Assembly (NCBI GenBank): GCA_033283165.1
Contig: JAWMQL010000004.1
Location: forward strand, 310,001-374,000
DNA: 64,000 nucleotides
Reading direction: 5' to 3'
DNA from: JAWMQL01 sp033283165
GTDB lineage: Bacteria; Pseudomonadota; Gammaproteobacteria; Pseudomonadales; Halieaceae
The notes beneath the pieces were generated by a model. It did not search any database, was not told the DNA's origin, and saw only the letters and a list, made by a program, of their open reading frames with translations. This document shows positions 17,136 to 26,253 of the stretch, in pieces (position 1 is the stretch's first letter; each line of letters opens with the position of its first letter). A program made the position numbers and the translations under genes.

Positions 17136-17561
17136 TCACGGCAGGTAGGTCTTGAATGCGTCGCCAAGGTCCCGGTCGCTGTGTGAAGGCACCCGGTAAT
17201 AGGTGCGAATGGTGACCGAGCCGTCATCGCCAAAGCGGTAGGTTTCGATGCTGTACTGGATCTGCTCGCCCTGTTCCCCCTGGACGATGTTTTCCAGCAG
17301 CCAGGCCACCTCGTTGTCGCAGACGAACAGCGTGCCCGGCTGGATCCGGAATCGAACCACTGGCTGGAACAGGTCGAAGGACTTCAGGCAGCAGTCCTCG
17401 AAGCCCACTTTTTCCGGCGTGCCCACCGGGTCGAGCATGCGAAAGTCTCCCGGCGCCACCTTGCGCCAGTTGGCCTCCCAGCCGGCCTTGTCGCCGGCGT
17501 TCCACAACGCCACATAGTTCTCTGCCCAGTCGAGCAGTTGCCGTGTTGTTGGTACGGGCAT
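17136..17561 (-). CDS. NTF2/SnoaL-like protein
   Basis: Protein of 141 residues. The N-terminal helix WAENYVALWNAGDKAGWEANWRKVAPGDF and the later strands fit a SnoaL-like NTF2 fold, the third such protein in the window. No catalytic assignment is possible. It lies between two unrelated minus-strand genes with intergenic gaps on both sides, so it is probably monocistronic. Confidence 0.65.
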   Translation of the reverse strand: MPVPTTRQLLDWAENYVALWNAGDKAGWEANWRKVAPGDFRMLDPVGTPEKVGFEDCCLKSFDLFQPVVRFRIQPGTLFVCDNEVAWLLENIVQGEQGEQIQYSIETYRFGDDGSVTIRTYYRVPSHSDRDLGDAFKTYLP

Positions 17562-17632
17562 ATGTGCGTTCTCCCTGTTATGCTGGTTTCATCAGTGTGC
17601 CAGATACAGCCCGGGCCGGCCGTGCGTGGAAC

Positions 17633-18163
17633 CTACTTCAGCGATTCTATTAACAGTCGCTCGAGCTTCTGCCACGCTCCCGGCTCCTTGCATGAGAACT
17701 GCGCGCGCGCATCATAGGACAGGCCATCGTCCCGGCCCACGTAGAAACTGAGGGCGCCCGATGTACCAGAGGCTTCGGTACCCGGCGGCCTGAAAAAGGT
17801 CACCTTGCGCCCACCGCAGGAGGTGCTGCCCACCGCGGTGGAAAATTTCCCTGCCTCCGCTTCCATGACCTCGGCGTTGTTGTTTTTGCGTTTGGCGACA
17901 GTGAGCGACATCTGCCGCGCGCCACCGCAACGGGTCTCACAGCGGGGCGCCTTGATCAGCAGCGAGTTCTCCCACCGGTCGAAGCTGACCTCCCATTGTG
18001 CGGGGTAGGCGAAACTGCACGGGATATCGTCATTGGCCTTGAATTCCACGGTTTGCGTGAAGGCACAACTGCAGCATGCACCCGTTTCGTCTTCCGCCGA
18101 TGAGAGCCCCGGCAGGACGACAACAAACAGGGGCAGGCTCCGTAACAACCGTTGCCAGCGCAC
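17633..18163 (-). CDS. Exported cysteine-rich protein of unknown function
   Basis: Protein of 176 residues with an N-terminal signal peptide (LLRSLPLFVVVLPGLSSA, cleavage likely after SSA). The mature part has a CCSC cluster, RCETRCGG, a TSCGG segment and a late FSCKE, which in the periplasm could form several disulfides. I do not recognise a family. Its start lies only four bases after the stop of the lipoprotein gene 18168-18584, so the two are almost certainly co-transcribed. Confidence 0.6.
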   Translation of the reverse strand: MRWQRLLRSLPLFVVVLPGLSSAEDETGACCSCAFTQTVEFKANDDIPCSFAYPAQWEVSFDRWENSLLIKAPRCETRCGGARQMSLTVAKRKNNNAEVMEAEAGKFSTAVGSTSCGGRKVTFFRPPGTEASGTSGALSFYVGRDDGLSYDARAQFSCKEPGAWQKLERLLIESLK

Positions 18164-18167
18164 GTCC

Positions 18168-18584
18168 TTATTCCTTCAGTTGGAAGTAGCCGGAAATCGC
18201 CGCCGGTTGCGCCTCCTCGAAGCTGCCGCTCTTCGGATAGCACATGACCTCGCCGGAGAGTATCGCGCGTCCGCCTTTCCTGACCGCCGAGGCGCCTTGC
18301 TTGTTCACGCAGCGAACGGCCTCCTTCTCAAAATTGATCATCATGAGTCCGACGGGGTCATCGGCCGTGAAGTCGATGCTGGCGCGAAAGCCCGAACGAC
18401 CCAGGGTGTACTTGCCGTTGCCGCCCATGGTGACGGCCTGGAGGATGTTGCCGGACTGCGGCGGATATCCGGCGATCGCAACGGACCACTTGTGCTCATC
18501 CCCGGAATTGCCGCCGGTGCCGCTATCGGTACCGCAGGCGACCAGCAGAATGATGAATAAAACAGGGGCGATGGCATTTTTCAT
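18168..18584 (-). CDS. Putative lipoprotein of unknown function
   Basis: Protein of 138 residues. The N-terminus MKNAIAPVLFIILLVACGTDSG has a clear lipobox (LVAC), so Cys17 should be lipidated. After a Gly/Ser linker comes a small domain with two cysteines (VRCVNKQG and EVMCYPKSG), possibly a disulfide. I see no family match. It is the first gene of a two-gene unit with the exported protein at 17633. Asp is absent and Gly-Thr follows the cysteine, so outer-membrane sorting is likely. Confidence 0.6.
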   Translation of the reverse strand: MKNAIAPVLFIILLVACGTDSGTGGNSGDEHKWSVAIAGYPPQSGNILQAVTMGGNGKYTLGRSGFRASIDFTADDPVGLMMINFEKEAVRCVNKQGASAVRKGGRAILSGEVMCYPKSGSFEEAQPAAISGYFQLKE

Positions 18585-18762
18585 GATCCACTCTCCAGGG
18601 TCTATCCTTTGAGTCTAGGTAATCTCGCCCGTTTTGCCATTGCGGCGGGCAATACTCAACGCCACTGGCGTCCAGCCACCCGGTACAGCCCGCAGGACTG
18701 TGAATACTCGGTCATAATAGAGCAGGGCGTTGCGTTCATTACCAGGCGGAGGGAAAGACGGT

Positions 18763-19614
18763 ATGGCAACAGTAGGGATCGTCGGGCTGGGCCTGATCGG
18801 CGGCGCTCTGACGAAGCGCCTGGTCCAGCAGGGTGTAGCGCCGATGGTATTCGACCTGAAACGCGAGAAAGCGGACGCGGCCGTGGAAGCCGGCGCCGCC
18901 GCGGCCGCTTCTGCACGCGAGGTGGCCGAGCGTTGCGACGTGGTTATCCTCAGTGTGCAGACGGACGAGCAGTGTATTGCCGCCGTCAGCGGCGAGGAAG
19001 GATTACTGGCAGGAGCCCGACCCGGCAGTTGTATCGCGGTCCTGGCAACCGTCAAGCCGGTGACGATTGCCACCCTTGCGGCCCAGGCAGCGGACCGTGG
19101 GGTTGCGCTGGTGGACACGCCGGTGGCCGGCCGCGGTCAATTCAGCGTGGAAGACGGTACCATGTCGGTGCTCGTGGGCGACGACGGGGAGCTGGTGAAA
19201 AAGCTGGAGCCCACGTTGCGACTGTTTGCCTCGCGGGTCGTCCCGGCGGGCCGGCTGGGTGCCGGTGCGGCCCTGAAGCTGGCTCACAATGTCATCGTTT
19301 ACGCCGGCTTTGCCGCCATGCTCGAGGCCGACAGACTCGCCCGCGCGGCCGGCGTACCCGACGGCCTGCTGGAAGAGATTGCCCGGGCCAGCGGCGCCCT
19401 GTCGGACCTGAGCGCCATGCACCACGAGTTGCTGGGGCCGGGTCGCGATGGTCCGGTCATCCCCAACCAGGACGAGGCGCTGCGGGTCGCCGCCGCCCTG
19501 GTGGACAAGGATCTCAGTGATGCGGTGGAACTTGCCCGGGACAGCGGCGTCGACCTGCCGGTAGCACAACTCTTATCGCATTCTGGAGAAATGATCTTCG
19601 GCGTCCAGCGCTGA
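18763..19614 (+). CDS. NAD(P)-binding beta-hydroxyacid dehydrogenase family protein
   Basis: The start is ATG at 18763 with GGAGGG upstream (a longer frame begins at 18730); 283 residues. The N-terminal Rossmann motif is GIVGLGLIGGALTKRL, followed by the substrate motif DTPVAGRG and the catalytic-lysine helix GAALKLAHN, as in 3-hydroxyisobutyrate and tartronate-semialdehyde dehydrogenases. The C-terminal helical domain is present. It probably oxidises a small 3-hydroxy acid with NAD(P). It is monocistronic, and the substrate is uncertain. Confidence 0.8.
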   Translation: MATVGIVGLGLIGGALTKRLVQQGVAPMVFDLKREKADAAVEAGAAAAASAREVAERCDVVILSVQTDEQCIAAVSGEEGLLAGARPGSCIAVLATVKPVTIATLAAQAADRGVALVDTPVAGRGQFSVEDGTMSVLVGDDGELVKKLEPTLRLFASRVVPAGRLGAGAALKLAHNVIVYAGFAAMLEADRLARAAGVPDGLLEEIARASGALSDLSAMHHELLGPGRDGPVIPNQDEALRVAAALVDKDLSDAVELARDSGVDLPVAQLLSHSGEMIFGVQR

Positions 19615-19703
19615 CCGCTGCAGTTGCAAACACCGGGTTTGCTTCTAAGCTGGTAATGCGGCTGCCGCATTCGGGGCAGGCTGCCAACTGCAAGGAGATC
19701 AAT

Positions 19704-21092
19704 ATGCGACTGTGGGGACTGACCATCGTTGCCGGGCTCGGTCTGCAACTGTCGATGGCGGTGGCGGCCGCAGACGGTAGCGCGGACCAGCGTATTCGTG
19801 CGCTGGAAGCACAACTTGAACAACAGCAACGGGCCCTGGAACAACAGCAGCAGTTCATTCTGCGCCAGCAGGAGGTCATGGAGGCCATGCAGCGGGAACT
19901 GCAGCAGCTGAAAGCGGACCAGGCCGGTACCGCACCGATGGCGGCCGCTACCGCGGCCGACAAGCCCCCGGCAACCGCTCTGGCGGACGAAGACGGCGGC
20001 AACCAGGTCACCTTTTACGGTCACGTGCAGCTGGACGCCATCCATGATTTCAAGCGGGTCGACCCCACCTGGGAGTCCACGTTGCGTCCCTCCACCATCC
20101 CCACGGTCGATGGCACATTTGGCTCGGACGGCCTCACCATCATCAGCGTCAAGCAGACCCAGTTCGGCTTCAAGGGCCAGACCGCCACTCCGATGGGGCA
20201 GGTGAACTCCTGGTTCGAGTTTGATTTCTTCGGCACCGGGACCGATGCCGGCGACACCAAGTTCAATCTCAGGCATGCCTGGGTGGAAGTGGGGGGGCTG
20301 GGGTTCGGCCAGACCAACAGCAATTTCATGGACATCTCGATTTTTCCCAACGTGGTCGACTGGTGGGGACCGTCCGGCATGGTCTTCAACCGCAACGCGC
20401 AGTTGCGTTATACCTGGGCCGGGGATGATTCCGAGTGGGCCGTGGCGCTGGAAAAACCCAACGGCAGTTTCAATACCGGTATCTTCGGCGACCTGTCCCC
20501 CGAGTTCGACGCCCTGGCACGAGCCAAGACCGAGTGGCCGGACCTGACCCTGCACTGGCGCAACGAGTTCGACTGGGGCCACTACCAGCTGGCGGGCGTG
20601 CTGCGCAAGCTCGAGTTCGAAACCCGGGGGACGCCTCGCAACAAGCCCAGGGGTGACGAGCCCGGCTGGGGTATCAACCTGACGAGTGTGGTCAACCTGC
20701 TCGACCGGGACCAGTTGAAGCTCGGCCTGGTCTATGGCGAGGGTATCGCCAGTTTCATGAACGATGGTGGCGTCAACCTGGCGCCAGGCAATGATCAGGG
20801 CGAGGCGGTGCCCGTGCTGGGCGTAACCGCCTACTACGATCGCTACTGGTCCGACCGCTGGAGTTCCTCGCTGGGCTTTTCGGTCAATGACGCCGACCCT
20901 CGCAACCAGCAGGCCGACCGGGAATTCGACCGTGGCATCTACGCCAGTGCCAACCTGCTGTACACGCCCTACCCGGAGTTCCTGATCGGCACCGAGTTCC
21001 TGTACGGCGAACACAAGGATGTGGGTGGACGCAGGGGTGAGGACTATCGCCTGCAGTTCACCTTCAAGCACAAGTTCGGCAGGACGTTCTGA
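19704..21092 (+). CDS. DcaP-type outer-membrane porin
   Basis: The start is ATG at 19704 with AAGGAG upstream; 462 residues. A signal peptide (about 1-22) is followed by a Gln-rich coiled coil (about 27-70; repeated EQQQ units), then a 16-strand-like barrel with alternating aromatic strands, ending GRTF. N-terminal coiled coil plus barrel matches DcaP-like trimeric porins, which pass dicarboxylates and negatively charged solutes. It lies 25 bases before the amidase gene and probably forms an operon with amidase and glutaminase. Confidence 0.8.
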   Translation: MRLWGLTIVAGLGLQLSMAVAAADGSADQRIRALEAQLEQQQRALEQQQQFILRQQEVMEAMQRELQQLKADQAGTAPMAAATAADKPPATALADEDGGNQVTFYGHVQLDAIHDFKRVDPTWESTLRPSTIPTVDGTFGSDGLTIISVKQTQFGFKGQTATPMGQVNSWFEFDFFGTGTDAGDTKFNLRHAWVEVGGLGFGQTNSNFMDISIFPNVVDWWGPSGMVFNRNAQLRYTWAGDDSEWAVALEKPNGSFNTGIFGDLSPEFDALARAKTEWPDLTLHWRNEFDWGHYQLAGVLRKLEFETRGTPRNKPRGDEPGWGINLTSVVNLLDRDQLKLGLVYGEGIASFMNDGGVNLAPGNDQGEAVPVLGVTAYYDRYWSDRWSSSLGFSVNDADPRNQQADREFDRGIYASANLLYTPYPEFLIGTEFLYGEHKDVGGRRGEDYRLQFTFKHKFGRTF

Positions 21093-21117
21093 GCAAACGA
21101 CAAGACGGGAAGTCACT

Positions 21118-22851
21118 ATGAAAACCATCCATCGAGCCTGCTTGCTCTGCGCGGTCCTCCTGCTGACTGCCTGCGGCCCGGCCAGCACCACCACCGCGCC
21201 GGACGGTGCGCGCCAGTCCGCGGCAGAGACAAGACCCGGCTTTTCGGTGGTGGAAGCCAGTTTCGCGGAATTGCAACAGGCCATGGCCGAGGGGCGCACC
21301 ACCTCCCGGCAAATCGTGCAGCAATACCTGGATCGCATCGAGCGCTATGAGGACAGTCTGCACGCCACCCTGGCGGTCAACCCGGAGGCGCTGCAGGAAG
21401 CCGAACAGCTCGACCGCGAACGCTCCGCCGGTATGGTCCGGGGACCCCTGCACGGGATTCCCGTCGCCCTGAAAGACAATATTCACACCACCAGCATGCC
21501 GACCACCGGCGGCGCGCTTGCCTTCCAGGGCTTCACGCCACCCTATGAGGCAACCCTGGTGAAAAATTTACGCGAGGCCGGCGCCATCATCATCGCCAAG
21601 ACCACTCTCACCGAGCTGGCCAACTGGGTCGCCACGGGGATGCCGAACAGTTACAACGCGGTGCGCGGTTACGGCTACAACCCCTACGACCCGCGACCGG
21701 ACCCCCGGAAAGGCTTCGACGACGGTCGCGGCGTGATGGATACCGGCGGGTCCAGCTCCGGCATCGGCACCGCGGCCAATTTCTGGGCCGCCAGCGTCGG
21801 CACGGAGACCAGTGGTTCCATCCAGATTCCCAGCAACAACAACGCGCTGGCGGCCATCAAGCCCACCGTCGGTCGGATCAGTCGCTGGGGCATCATACCG
21901 ATCACCGCAGACCAGGACACCGCCGGCCCCATGGCCAAGTACGTGGCCGACGCGGCCGCCCTGCTGGCCGCCATGGAGGGCACTGACCCCCATGATGAGG
22001 CCACCGGCATCTGCCCGCCGCCGGCGGACGGTGACTACTCCTCCCACCTGAAACCCGCGGCCCTGAAAGGCGCCCGGATCGGCATTCCCCGGGCCTACTA
22101 CTATCAGCCGACCACCCCCCCGGGGGCGTCCGAGCCGGTGGGCGGACTGACTGAGGCGGAGACCCGGGCCATGCGCACCGTCATCGGCGCTCTGCAGTCA
22201 CTGGGGGCGGTCGTGGTCGACCCGGCCAACATTCCCAGCGTGGTGGCCGAGAAGCCGGACAACAACCAGCTGCTGTTCCAGAATTGCTACGATCTGGCGC
22301 AGGGTAAGGGCGGCGACGAGAACTGTTCGGTCATCCTCAAGTACGGCATGAAGCGCGACTTCAATCGCTGGCTGGACACCCTCGGGGATTCGGCGCCTGT
22401 AGCGTCGCTGACCGGTCTGCGGGAGTTCAACCTGGCGCACCGGGAGGCGGGCGCCATCCGCTACGACCAGGCGGAACTGGATATTTCAGACGAGATGGAT
22501 GTGGAGCGCGATCGGGCCCGCTGGCGCGCGGACCGGAACAAGGACATTCGCCTGTCGCGCACCGAGGGAATAGACGCTGCACTCGATGCCCACGATCTGG
22601 ACGCCCTGCTGCTGCCGTCCTGGAAGGGCGAGAATATTCTCAACAAGGCCGGCTACCCGGCCGTCATCGTGCCCTACGCGAGCGTGCCCAACCAGTTGGA
22701 TCCGCCCCTGCCGGAGGGATTCGCGCCGGAGCCCATGCCCTTTGGCGTCTCCTTCATTGGCACCGCCTGTAGCGAGCCACGGCTGATCGAACTGGCCTAT
22801 GCCTTTGAGCAGGCCACCCACGGTCGCCGGCCCCCGGCCCGGTTCCCCTGA
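21118..22851 (+). CDS. Lipoprotein amidase (amidase signature family)
   Basis: Protein of 577 residues from ATG 21118, where a lipoprotein signal begins (lipobox LTAC at 17-20). Other frames extend upstream into the porin gene and are not used. Amidase signature features: catalytic Lys in HGIPVALKDNIHT, the GGSSSGIG core (normally GGSSGGS) with cis-Ser, and the nucleophile region GTETSGSIQIPSNNN. It should hydrolyse amides in the periplasm or at the cell surface; the substrate is unknown. Its stop and the glutaminase start share a base (TGATG), so they are coupled. Confidence 0.85.
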   Translation: MKTIHRACLLCAVLLLTACGPASTTTAPDGARQSAAETRPGFSVVEASFAELQQAMAEGRTTSRQIVQQYLDRIERYEDSLHATLAVNPEALQEAEQLDRERSAGMVRGPLHGIPVALKDNIHTTSMPTTGGALAFQGFTPPYEATLVKNLREAGAIIIAKTTLTELANWVATGMPNSYNAVRGYGYNPYDPRPDPRKGFDDGRGVMDTGGSSSGIGTAANFWAASVGTETSGSIQIPSNNNALAAIKPTVGRISRWGIIPITADQDTAGPMAKYVADAAALLAAMEGTDPHDEATGICPPPADGDYSSHLKPAALKGARIGIPRAYYYQPTTPPGASEPVGGLTEAETRAMRTVIGALQSLGAVVVDPANIPSVVAEKPDNNQLLFQNCYDLAQGKGGDENCSVILKYGMKRDFNRWLDTLGDSAPVASLTGLREFNLAHREAGAIRYDQAELDISDEMDVERDRARWRADRNKDIRLSRTEGIDAALDAHDLDALLLPSWKGENILNKAGYPAVIVPYASVPNQLDPPLPEGFAPEPMPFGVSFIGTACSEPRLIELAYAFEQATHGRRPPARFP

Positions 22852-23879
22852 TGCGGTATCGAATCCGCACGCTGGTCCGGGTGTGTCGGGCCGGTTTGCT
22901 CTGTTGCCTGCTGATTCCGGCGGGCACAGTATCGGCGGGCAATGATGCCCGGCTGCAGGACCTGGTGGATGCGGCCCACGCCCGCTTCGCCGACCTCGAG
23001 GAGGGAGAGACCGCCGCCTATATTCCCGCGCTGGCGGCGGCGGACCCGGACCGGTTCGGGGTAGTGGTCGTCACGGCCGACGGCCGCATCTTCAGCCACG
23101 GGGACACGGACCAGCCCTTTGCCATCATGTCCGCCGCGAAACCGTTTACCCTGGCGTTGCTGCTGCAGCAGCGGGGACCGGAAGCGGTGGTGGAAAAGAT
23201 TGGCGTGGAACCCACGGGCCTGCCTTTCAATGCGCTGGAGGGTATCGACCGGCGTGCCGGTCACCCGCTCAACCCGATGGTCAACGCGGGCGCCATCACC
23301 GCGGTGAGCCTGCTGCAGGCCGACGGGCCGGAGCAGCGCTGGTCGCTGCTGCTCGATTTTTACAGCCGCTTCGCCGGCGAGCCACTGACTCTCATGGGCG
23401 ATGTCTATCGCTCGGTGAGCGCCAGCAACTACCGCAACCGGGCGGTGGTCAACCTGCTGCAGTACGACGGCTGGCTTGAGTCCGATCCGACCAGCACCCT
23501 GGATATCTACAACAAGCAGAGTTGCGTTGCAGTCACCGCGCGGCAGCTGGCCACCATGGGCGCGACCCTGGCCAACCGCGGCGTCAACCCGGTTTCGGGG
23601 CTGCGGGTGCTGGATACCCAGTATGTAGACGAGGTCCTGTCGGTCATGCTGCTGAGCGGTTTTTACGATGAATCGGGGCGCTGGGCCTACACCGCGGGCC
23701 TGCCGGCCAAGAGCGGGGTTGGCGGCGGCATCGTTGCCGTGGCGCCGGGCAAACTGGCCATCGCCACATTTTCACCGCGATTATCCGCCGCCGGCAACAG
23801 TGTCCGTGGCATGCGGGCGGTGGAATATATTGCCCGGGAACTGGACCTGAGCCTGTTCAGTGCGGGCGGCGCGCCCTGA
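22851..23879 (+). CDS. glsA: Glutaminase with signal peptide
   Basis: Protein of 342 residues in the serine-dependent beta-lactamase-like glutaminase family. Visible residues: the SxxK motif SAAKPF, NAGAI with the substrate Asn, YNKQSCV with the catalytic Tyr, and the C-terminal GLPAKSGVGGGIVAV. The N-terminus (RIRTLVRVCRAGLLCCLLIPAGTVSAG) is a Sec signal peptide, unusual because GlsA enzymes are normally cytoplasmic. With the lipoprotein amidase it could release ammonia or glutamate from amides in the periplasm. It converts Gln to Glu and ammonia if active. The symbol is given by family, not by strict orthology. Confidence 0.85.
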   Translation: MRYRIRTLVRVCRAGLLCCLLIPAGTVSAGNDARLQDLVDAAHARFADLEEGETAAYIPALAAADPDRFGVVVVTADGRIFSHGDTDQPFAIMSAAKPFTLALLLQQRGPEAVVEKIGVEPTGLPFNALEGIDRRAGHPLNPMVNAGAITAVSLLQADGPEQRWSLLLDFYSRFAGEPLTLMGDVYRSVSASNYRNRAVVNLLQYDGWLESDPTSTLDIYNKQSCVAVTARQLATMGATLANRGVNPVSGLRVLDTQYVDEVLSVMLLSGFYDESGRWAYTAGLPAKSGVGGGIVAVAPGKLAIATFSPRLSAAGNSVRGMRAVEYIARELDLSLFSAGGAP

Positions 23880-23905
23880 CCTGGACGGTTTGGAATTGGT
23901 AATCT

Positions 23906-23961
23906 TTCTATTTAGTAGAATAATACTGCCTATTTTTAGCAATTTTATTACGCAAAAATAG
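23906..23961. promoter_or_regulatory. AT-rich promoter/terminator region with two inverted repeats
   Basis: Between the glutaminase stop and DoxX is an AT-rich segment. It contains TTCTA-tttag-TAGAA (23906-23920) and CTATTTTT...AAAAATAG (23930-23937 and 23954-23961). The first is a candidate operator for the DoxX/nitroreductase genes. The second could act as a weak terminator of the glutaminase operon. Confidence 0.35.
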
Positions 23962-24023
23962 AACATATAGTTTCTCCATCGCCGCCACAGTGCGGCGGCC
24001 GACCCTAACCGAGGAGAACCACC

Positions 24024-24461
24024 ATGACGATCCACGCCCACACCCCCGACACCACATCCAGGCGGCCAGTCCAGATTGCCCTGCCGGCCGGTCTCACCGA
24101 CCTGCTGGGGCGCACCCTGATGGCGACCATTTTTGTGCTTGCCGGTTTGTCCAAGATCAGCGGTTATGAAGGCAACCTGGCCTACATGGCCAGCGCCGGC
24201 CTGCCCGGCTTCCTGCTGCCAGCGGTTATCGCGCTGGAACTGCTGGGCGGGGTTGCGCTGATCGCCGGTTACCAGCTGCGACTGGTAGCGCTGGCGCTGG
24301 CGGGATTCAGCATCGCTTCCGCTGTATTGTTCCACTTCGAGCTGGCGGACCAGATGCAGTTCATCATGTTTTTCAAGAACCTGGCCATGGCCGGTGGCTT
24401 CCTGGTGCTGGCCAACAACCCGCCCGGTCCCTGGACCCTGGATCGTAAACTGGGCGCGTGA
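24024..24461 (+). CDS. DoxX family membrane protein
   Basis: Protein of 145 residues from ATG 24024 with GAGGAG upstream. There are four predicted membrane segments (about 25-45, 58-80, 82-100, 110-130), the family core GRTLMATIFVLAGLSKISGY, and the conserved FFKNLAMAGGFL. DoxX proteins take part in redox or sulfur-stress membrane complexes in some bacteria. Together with the nitroreductase 41 bases downstream, they often occur as a LysR- or MarR-controlled pair responding to quinone or electrophile stress. No regulator is adjacent here. Confidence 0.85.
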   Translation: MTIHAHTPDTTSRRPVQIALPAGLTDLLGRTLMATIFVLAGLSKISGYEGNLAYMASAGLPGFLLPAVIALELLGGVALIAGYQLRLVALALAGFSIASAVLFHFELADQMQFIMFFKNLAMAGGFLVLANNPPGPWTLDRKLGA

Positions 24462-24502
24462 GGCGTCAGTCACGGATAGTCAACTGAAGGAGAATACCGA
24501 CA

Positions 24503-25078
24503 ATGAACAGAACAGCAAATACGGACCACCCCATTCACGAACTGCTGGCCAGCCGTCACAGCCCCTACGCGTTTGACCCCGCGCGATCCGTGGCGGCAGA
24601 GGATGTCGCCTCGCTGTTCGAAGCGGCGCGCTGGGCCATGTCTTCCTACAATGCCCAGCCCTGGCGTTACATCATCGGCGTGCGCGGCAACGGCGACCTG
24701 CATACGAAGATCCATGATTGCCTGGTGACAGGCAATCAGCCCTGGGCGATCAATGCACCGGTCCTGGTGCTGGGTCTGATCAAGACGACCTTCGACCACA
24801 ATGGCAAACCCAATGCGGCTGCCGAACACGACCTGGGTGCGGCCTCTGCGCTGCTGACGGTCGAGGCGACAGCACGCGGCCTGGCGGTGCACCAGATGAT
24901 CGGTATTGAAGCGGACAAGGTAATGGAAACCTTCGACCTGCCCGAGGATGTCCGTCCGTTGACGGCACTGGCCATCGGCTACCCGGGAGAGCCTCATCAT
25001 GTGCCGGACAACTATGCCGAGCGCGATGCCAAACCGCGTGAACGGATGCCCCAGGCAGATTTTATCCTGTCATCATGA
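24503..25078 (+). CDS. Nitroreductase family protein
   Basis: Protein of 191 residues. Conserved FMN-binding features are SRHSPYAFDP near the N-terminus, AARWAMSSYNAQPWRYI (the Ser/Asn-rich FMN loop) and the AIGYPGE motif. Members reduce nitroaromatics, quinones or other electrophiles with NAD(P)H. It follows the DoxX gene with a GAAGGAG ribosome binding site, so the pair is probably co-expressed in oxidative or quinone stress. Confidence 0.88.
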   Translation: MNRTANTDHPIHELLASRHSPYAFDPARSVAAEDVASLFEAARWAMSSYNAQPWRYIIGVRGNGDLHTKIHDCLVTGNQPWAINAPVLVLGLIKTTFDHNGKPNAAAEHDLGAASALLTVEATARGLAVHQMIGIEADKVMETFDLPEDVRPLTALAIGYPGEPHHVPDNYAERDAKPRERMPQADFILSS

Positions 25079-25118
25079 ACCCGGCGGAAAATCGTGGCTA
25101 ACACCAGAGGCAATAGGG

Positions 25119-26198
25119 ATGTTGATGTCGAAAGGATGTAGCGTCGGACGGGCATGCACCCTGGCGCTCGCCCTGGCGGGCGCACCGGCAGGGGCGGGGC
25201 AATACGCCACGCAGGCAGCGGAGGATTTGCGACCGGGTGAAGCTGCGACGCCCTATGTACGACCGGACGTGCGCGCCTACCTGGCGCATCTCGAGGCCAA
25301 TCCGCGGCCCCGGATGACGCGCGAGATGCTGGCGATGATCCGCAAGCTGCCGCCCGAGAAGATGCAGAGCAAGGCCGATCTGCCGGTGGGTCAACTGGCC
25401 ACGGTTCGGGACGTCACCATGGCGGCGCCGGGCCGGGATATCAGGATGCGACTGTACGATGCGCGCGCCGACCGCGCGGCGGGTCCGGTTGTCGTATTCT
25501 TCCACGGCGGCGGGTTCATCGTCGGCAGTATCGAGACCCATGCCGCCCTGGCGGCGGAGATGGCCCGCAGGCTGGACCTGCCGGTCATTTCCGCGGAATA
25601 CCGGTTGGCGCCGGAACATCCCTGGCCGGCGGCGCCTGACGATGCCGAGGCGGCGGCCCGCTGGATCGCGGAAAACGGTGCGGCATTCGGGCGGGAATTC
25701 ACCGGCCTGGTACTCAGTGGCGACAGCGCGGGGGGCAACCTCACCCTGGTGACGAGCATAGCGTTGCGGGACAAGCCGGCGGCGCTGCCCGTCGTGCTGC
25801 AATTGCCTATCTACCCGGCGGCCGATATGACGAAGACGTATCCTTCGGAGGAAAAATTCAGCAGCGGCTTCGGCCTCGACATCTCGAATGACGACGAGGA
25901 TTTCTATGCCGCCGATCCGCACAGTGTCCGTGTGTCGCCCCTGCTCGCGGACCTGGCCGGACTGCCACCGACCGTCCTTGTTACCGCCTCACTGGATCCG
26001 TTACGGGACCAGGGGCGGGCCTACGCGGCCAAACTGGTGGCGTCTGGGGTGGCCACAACCTACTACGAGGCCAGGGGCATGATTCATGGCTTTGCGACCT
26101 TCCGCGAGGCCATTCCTTCCGCGCAGGAGGAGACCACCGCGTTCCTGGCCCAGGCCCGGGCCATGTTGGACAAGGTGGCAGACGGCCGGGTTAACTGA
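25119..26198 (+). CDS. Hormone-sensitive-lipase-type alpha/beta hydrolase
   Basis: I selected ATG 25119 (or 25125), giving about 359 residues. Motifs: the oxyanion HGGGFIVG, the nucleophile elbow GDSAGGN, the acid Asp in TASLDPLRDQG and the base in GMIHGF. This is a complete HSL-family esterase. The N-terminus (LALALAGAPAGAGQYA) could be a signal peptide, which would place it in the periplasm. It hydrolyses short acyl esters. The relic at 26254-26927 on the opposite strand is a different type of esterase. Confidence 0.85.
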   Translation: MLMSKGCSVGRACTLALALAGAPAGAGQYATQAAEDLRPGEAATPYVRPDVRAYLAHLEANPRPRMTREMLAMIRKLPPEKMQSKADLPVGQLATVRDVTMAAPGRDIRMRLYDARADRAAGPVVVFFHGGGFIVGSIETHAALAAEMARRLDLPVISAEYRLAPEHPWPAAPDDAEAAARWIAENGAAFGREFTGLVLSGDSAGGNLTLVTSIALRDKPAALPVVLQLPIYPAADMTKTYPSEEKFSSGFGLDISNDDEDFYAADPHSVRVSPLLADLAGLPPTVLVTASLDPLRDQGRAYAAKLVASGVATTYYEARGMIHGFATFREAIPSAQEETTAFLAQARAMLDKVADGRVN

Positions 26199-26253
26199 CC
26201 CGTCACAGCGCCGTCTGGCGTCTACCGCTGGCACAGCTGACCGCTCGCGTCAC

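Noticed and set aside
19299..21338. Long minus-strand open frame of 679 codons opposite the porin
   Set aside because: The plus strand encodes a porin with signal peptide, coiled coil and barrel; the minus frame has no recognisable domain.
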